From Toxoplasma gondii ME49 (taxonomy: Eukaryota > Apicomplexa > Conoidasida > Eucoccidiorida > Sarcocystidae): a stretch of 64,000 bases of DNA. Shown one piece after another: positions 61,033 through 64,000 of the stretch. Under the pieces are notes generated by a model, which was not told the DNA's origin, did no database searches, and worked only from the letters and a program-made list of their open reading frames with translations. Both the position numbers and the translations under genes were made by a program. Where the stretch lies: contig NC_031475.1 of the NCBI RefSeq assembly GCF_000006565.2, positions 889,535 to 953,534 of the forward strand. Direction: 5' to 3'. Within the stretch, counting starts at the first letter, position 1, and each line of letters begins with the position of its first letter.

Positions 61033-63951
61033 TTAGAAAGACACAACCTCGTGTCCTTTCCTTCCTGACCACGGTTCCACCGACTGGGGTAAAGGTGACA
61101 AAGTATAATCGTCGTTCGTCCGTGTCTCTAGATCTTCGGTAAAACCTTCATCTTCGTAGTCATCTTTCACCGTTCGGCACCCCAGCGTGGCGGGGGGAGG
61201 CATGTACCCTTGAGAAACCGAGAACATTTCTATGTTGTGAGGACCTGGAGGAATACAGAAACATGCACATGAAGCCCCACGCGAAGTCACGTCAACCGCG
61301 GAACACGCATACGGGAAAAGATGAAGGCTACTGACCGACAGAGGGATATCTTCTTTTTCGTACCTGTAGCACGGTCCTGCCTTGGCTGGCTGAACTCCGA
61401 TGACGTCACACACAGCAGCGTTTTCCACATGCTCGTGGCGCATGCGAACATACGGCGGCGACAGGCGAACAGCAAACAAAAGACAACTACAACCAGCAGA
61501 TAAGTCGTTCCTAGACCGAGCAACTCCTCTGTGTGCGCCAGCTCGACTTCCACGAAGCGATACGTGAAAGGCTGCGTTCCCTGATCGAAGGCTTGAGGGA
61601 TGTGCTTCGCAAGCACTGCCACCCTACATAAACACGAAAGCACAACCACGAAAACGTTTCACCATGTCGCGTGCGATCTCTCAATGCGTCTTGAGCCATA
61701 TGTCGGTGCACATAAAGTGACATCGACAAGCAAATATAGATATCTACATGGCAAGATGCACTGGAGACGCGTGTGCAAACCGACGACGAAGAGTGTTGCA
61801 TTTCGCTACCGACGCGATTAACTTTAATCCGGCACTGAACATGGCGTCAAGTGTGGCAGCAGCCCAAGATGTAGCTCTCATCTCACGCACTTGTAGACCT
61901 GGGATCCTTGGTATTGCAGGGGTAGCCTGAAGCTTGTCTGTCCTGCGTCGATAAGGTACTTTGACGTCGTTTTGTAGTATTCGGCGTCCATGTAGAGACC
62001 GCAGCTGGCCAACCAGTTCGCCCGAGTTGCGCTGGCAAGCGCAACAAACACCTCGTACTGCACTTGTTCCTCCGGAAGTTGGTTCCCCCACTCTCGAAGA
62101 GACGTCTTCGAGCAGGTCCAGTGCCTGAGCGTAGATAAAAGGAACGCCGGACACTGGATAGGCGGAACGCTCGGCTCAAAAAAAAAATCTCTTGAACTCT
62201 CCTCTCGTTGCCCTAGGAACCGCCATTTGTGGCGAGAGCCTTAAGCTAAACGAGCGTACGTAAAACAATTGTGTTTCCCCCCTCTGATTGGCGGCACCCG
62301 TGAAGCGACGTTTGCACCGCGGAGACTCACCCGTCCTGCGATAGGGCTTTGACGGCCGGGAAGGTCATCAGGGGCTTCCACCGAACATTTAGACTCCATT
62401 TGCGTCCGCTGAAGGGATGGCGAAGTTGCTCGTACCAAGGCGCCGGCGCAATTTCTGCGTCCACATCATCGGATTCTGCACTGAAGCAAGCCGTTCTTTC
62501 CAGTCTCGTCATCATAATGCTGAAGGTCGCATTGTTCTGGCGGATGTAGCTTTCGCTGGCTGTGTCTTCCGGAAACTCGCATGATGCGCCTAGGAAATTC
62601 GCATTTTGAGCCTCAACAACCTGCAGGACACGCCGCAGAAACGTTACGAAAAAACAAATAGCAACTTCTTTTGATGGTCCACCGAAATCCACGCGCCGAT
62701 GCGAGGAAGCGTCCACCGACACGCGACCCTGAATGGGTCTGAGAAGGTGCTTGTGGAGAGCACGCAGTTAAAATGTAACTCCACATTCCCTCTGCAACTC
62801 ACCCGATACATGCGGCCTTGCTGCTGGAGAGTGGAGCTATCCGTGCGTCTCGAAACGCGCTTCATGGACCCCAGAAAAATCCCCGGCACCACGCTGCCTG
62901 ACACGAGTTTGCTCAGCCGGTCATTCCACCTAAGAGCCGCTGTACCGCTGCACACCTGAGAAAGAAGTTGCGAACAAAAACACAGGAGTCGTCGCTCGAC
63001 ACACTTGAGTTCTGCCTCCTAAAGTGAAAAAATAGGCAAGACGAATAGCAGCCCACAAATATACTTTTCCTGTAGTATCATTAGAATGTGTCATTCAAGT
63101 TCCTAACCAACAATGGATCTCCGAGCTTTGATTGAAACCACCAGGGCTGACGCTACGCATTCGCATCACCACACGACGGGTCCTAACGACTTGTTTGTGA
63201 ATCCACCCATTTGGTAGCTCTACATTTCGACCCTGTGGATGGAATCATGCTTCTGCGCCTTCAACGATACACTTCTATACACATATGATAAATCGTCCAA
63301 ATCAAACGAACTGCACGCGCATATACACATGCACCTCTACTCTTACAGATACATCTGCACTACCGCACACATACTGGGTTGCTGGGAGACTGTCACAGCG
63401 TTTCTGGACGTCACATGTGTACCTCGAACATCGTGACGAGCTTCCCATTGAAGGCAGGGGGTTTCCAGAGCCGGAAAGTGAATTTGTCAGCAACAGCCAT
63501 GGTCTGAACAAGGGGTGTGCGTCGGTTGGCATGAGGTATTTTCGAGACATGGCCCAAGATTGCAGAGCCGATCGGGACGGCCATAGGCAAGGACTGGTGA
63601 ATGACTGTGGCGGTCATACGGAAGTAGAACGGCTCCGACGACTGGGTATAAATTCCGATTCGATAGTAGCAAAGACGCGCATCAAACAGTTGCCAGTTGT
63701 TGTCGACGATGGCCACCAGTTGGTCGCGTTCGTTTACGTAGCCATGCTCCGAATGCAGAAGATTGGAGGGACGAAGCGAAGGACTCCACATCGTTCGCAC
63801 AAATGTTTCCGTGTTGCAGGTCTTCACAAACATCGACGTCGCCTCCAGGGGCTTCTGAATTCGGTCTCTGTAGGAAGTGCGCAGGTCACCATCCTGCTTC
63901 GGCGCCTCGCGGTCCGGATCCAAAATAAAAATCACCTGCCCACTCGGCTCC
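61033..63951 (-). CDS. Type I membrane protein, 3' part; 5' exons outside window
   Basis: Six exons join in phase on the minus strand: 63423-63951, 62803-62955, 62331-62620, 61891-62124, 61364-61623 and 61033-61244, about 559 codons with the first incomplete. Roughly 420 residues of lumenal or extracellular sequence contain scattered Cys and beta-rich stretches (for example FDARLCYYRIGIYTQSSEPF). One transmembrane helix follows (LGTTYLLVVVVFCLLFACRR) with basic residues on its C-terminal side, then a tail of about 110 residues with an acidic part (KDDYEDEGFTEDLE). I recognise no family; the layout fits a surface or secretory-pathway receptor-like protein. The 3' end converges on TOP6B with 149 bp between the stop codons. 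Nothing upstream of 63951 can be read; the last 49 bases are intron. Confidence 0.75.
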
Positions 63952-64000
63952 CTGCACGAACAGAAAACCCACAACGAACTCGAGGGAAACCTATCGGGTC

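Noticed and set aside
1..64000. CRISPR arrays, rRNA, tRNA and intact transposons
   Set aside because: No regularly spaced repeats, no recognisable rRNA blocks or tRNA cloverleaf, and no transposase or reverse transcriptase motifs seen. tRNA detection by eye is weak, so a single tRNA could be missed.

Overview
The window looks like nuclear DNA of a coccidian apicomplexan, probably of the Toxoplasma, Neospora, Sarcocystis or Cystoisospora group; I cannot fix the genus. The reasons are GT-AG introns in almost every gene, proteins with long Ser/Glu/Arg-rich insertions, TA microsatellites in introns, and a eukaryotic gene set that includes a plasmepsin-type aspartyl protease and a plant-like topoisomerase VI B subunit. 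I saw no rRNA or tRNA gene, no CRISPR array and no intact mobile element. I built the gene models by hand from splice consensus, reading-frame continuity and remembered family motifs. No alignment or expression data were available.

Left part (1-33 kb). In order: a CCCH zinc-finger gene (minus, 5' end unresolved), LUC7 (U1 snRNP splicing factor, plus), a 1,024-residue coiled-coil protein (plus), an aspartyl protease in about 17 tiny exons (plus) converging on an RS-rich protein (minus), two exons of one or two unknown minus-strand genes, and a small two-helix membrane protein (minus). Long stretches between them hold no gene I can support.

Middle part (33-57 kb). An 11-exon DegP/HtrA-type serine protease has an intact His-Asp-Ser triad and a first PDZ domain split by a large insertion. 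NADH-cytochrome b5 reductase lies on the minus strand, with TA-microsatellite introns. A 2,215-residue low-complexity protein follows; its C-terminal half resembles the large subunit of an alternative clamp loader (Ctf18/Elg1 type), but its P-loop is degenerate.

Right part (57-64 kb). Topoisomerase VI subunit B (12 exons, complete GHKL ATPase motifs) converges on the 3' end of a type I membrane protein whose 5' exons lie beyond the window.

Themes. Two of the supported genes touch mRNA splicing or RNA binding (LUC7, CCCH), and the RS-rich protein may be a third. Two concern DNA topology or replication (TOP6B, the clamp-loader-like protein). Intron size is mosaic: the aspartyl protease and TOP6B have introns mostly of 50-75 nt, while neighbouring genes have introns of several hundred nt.
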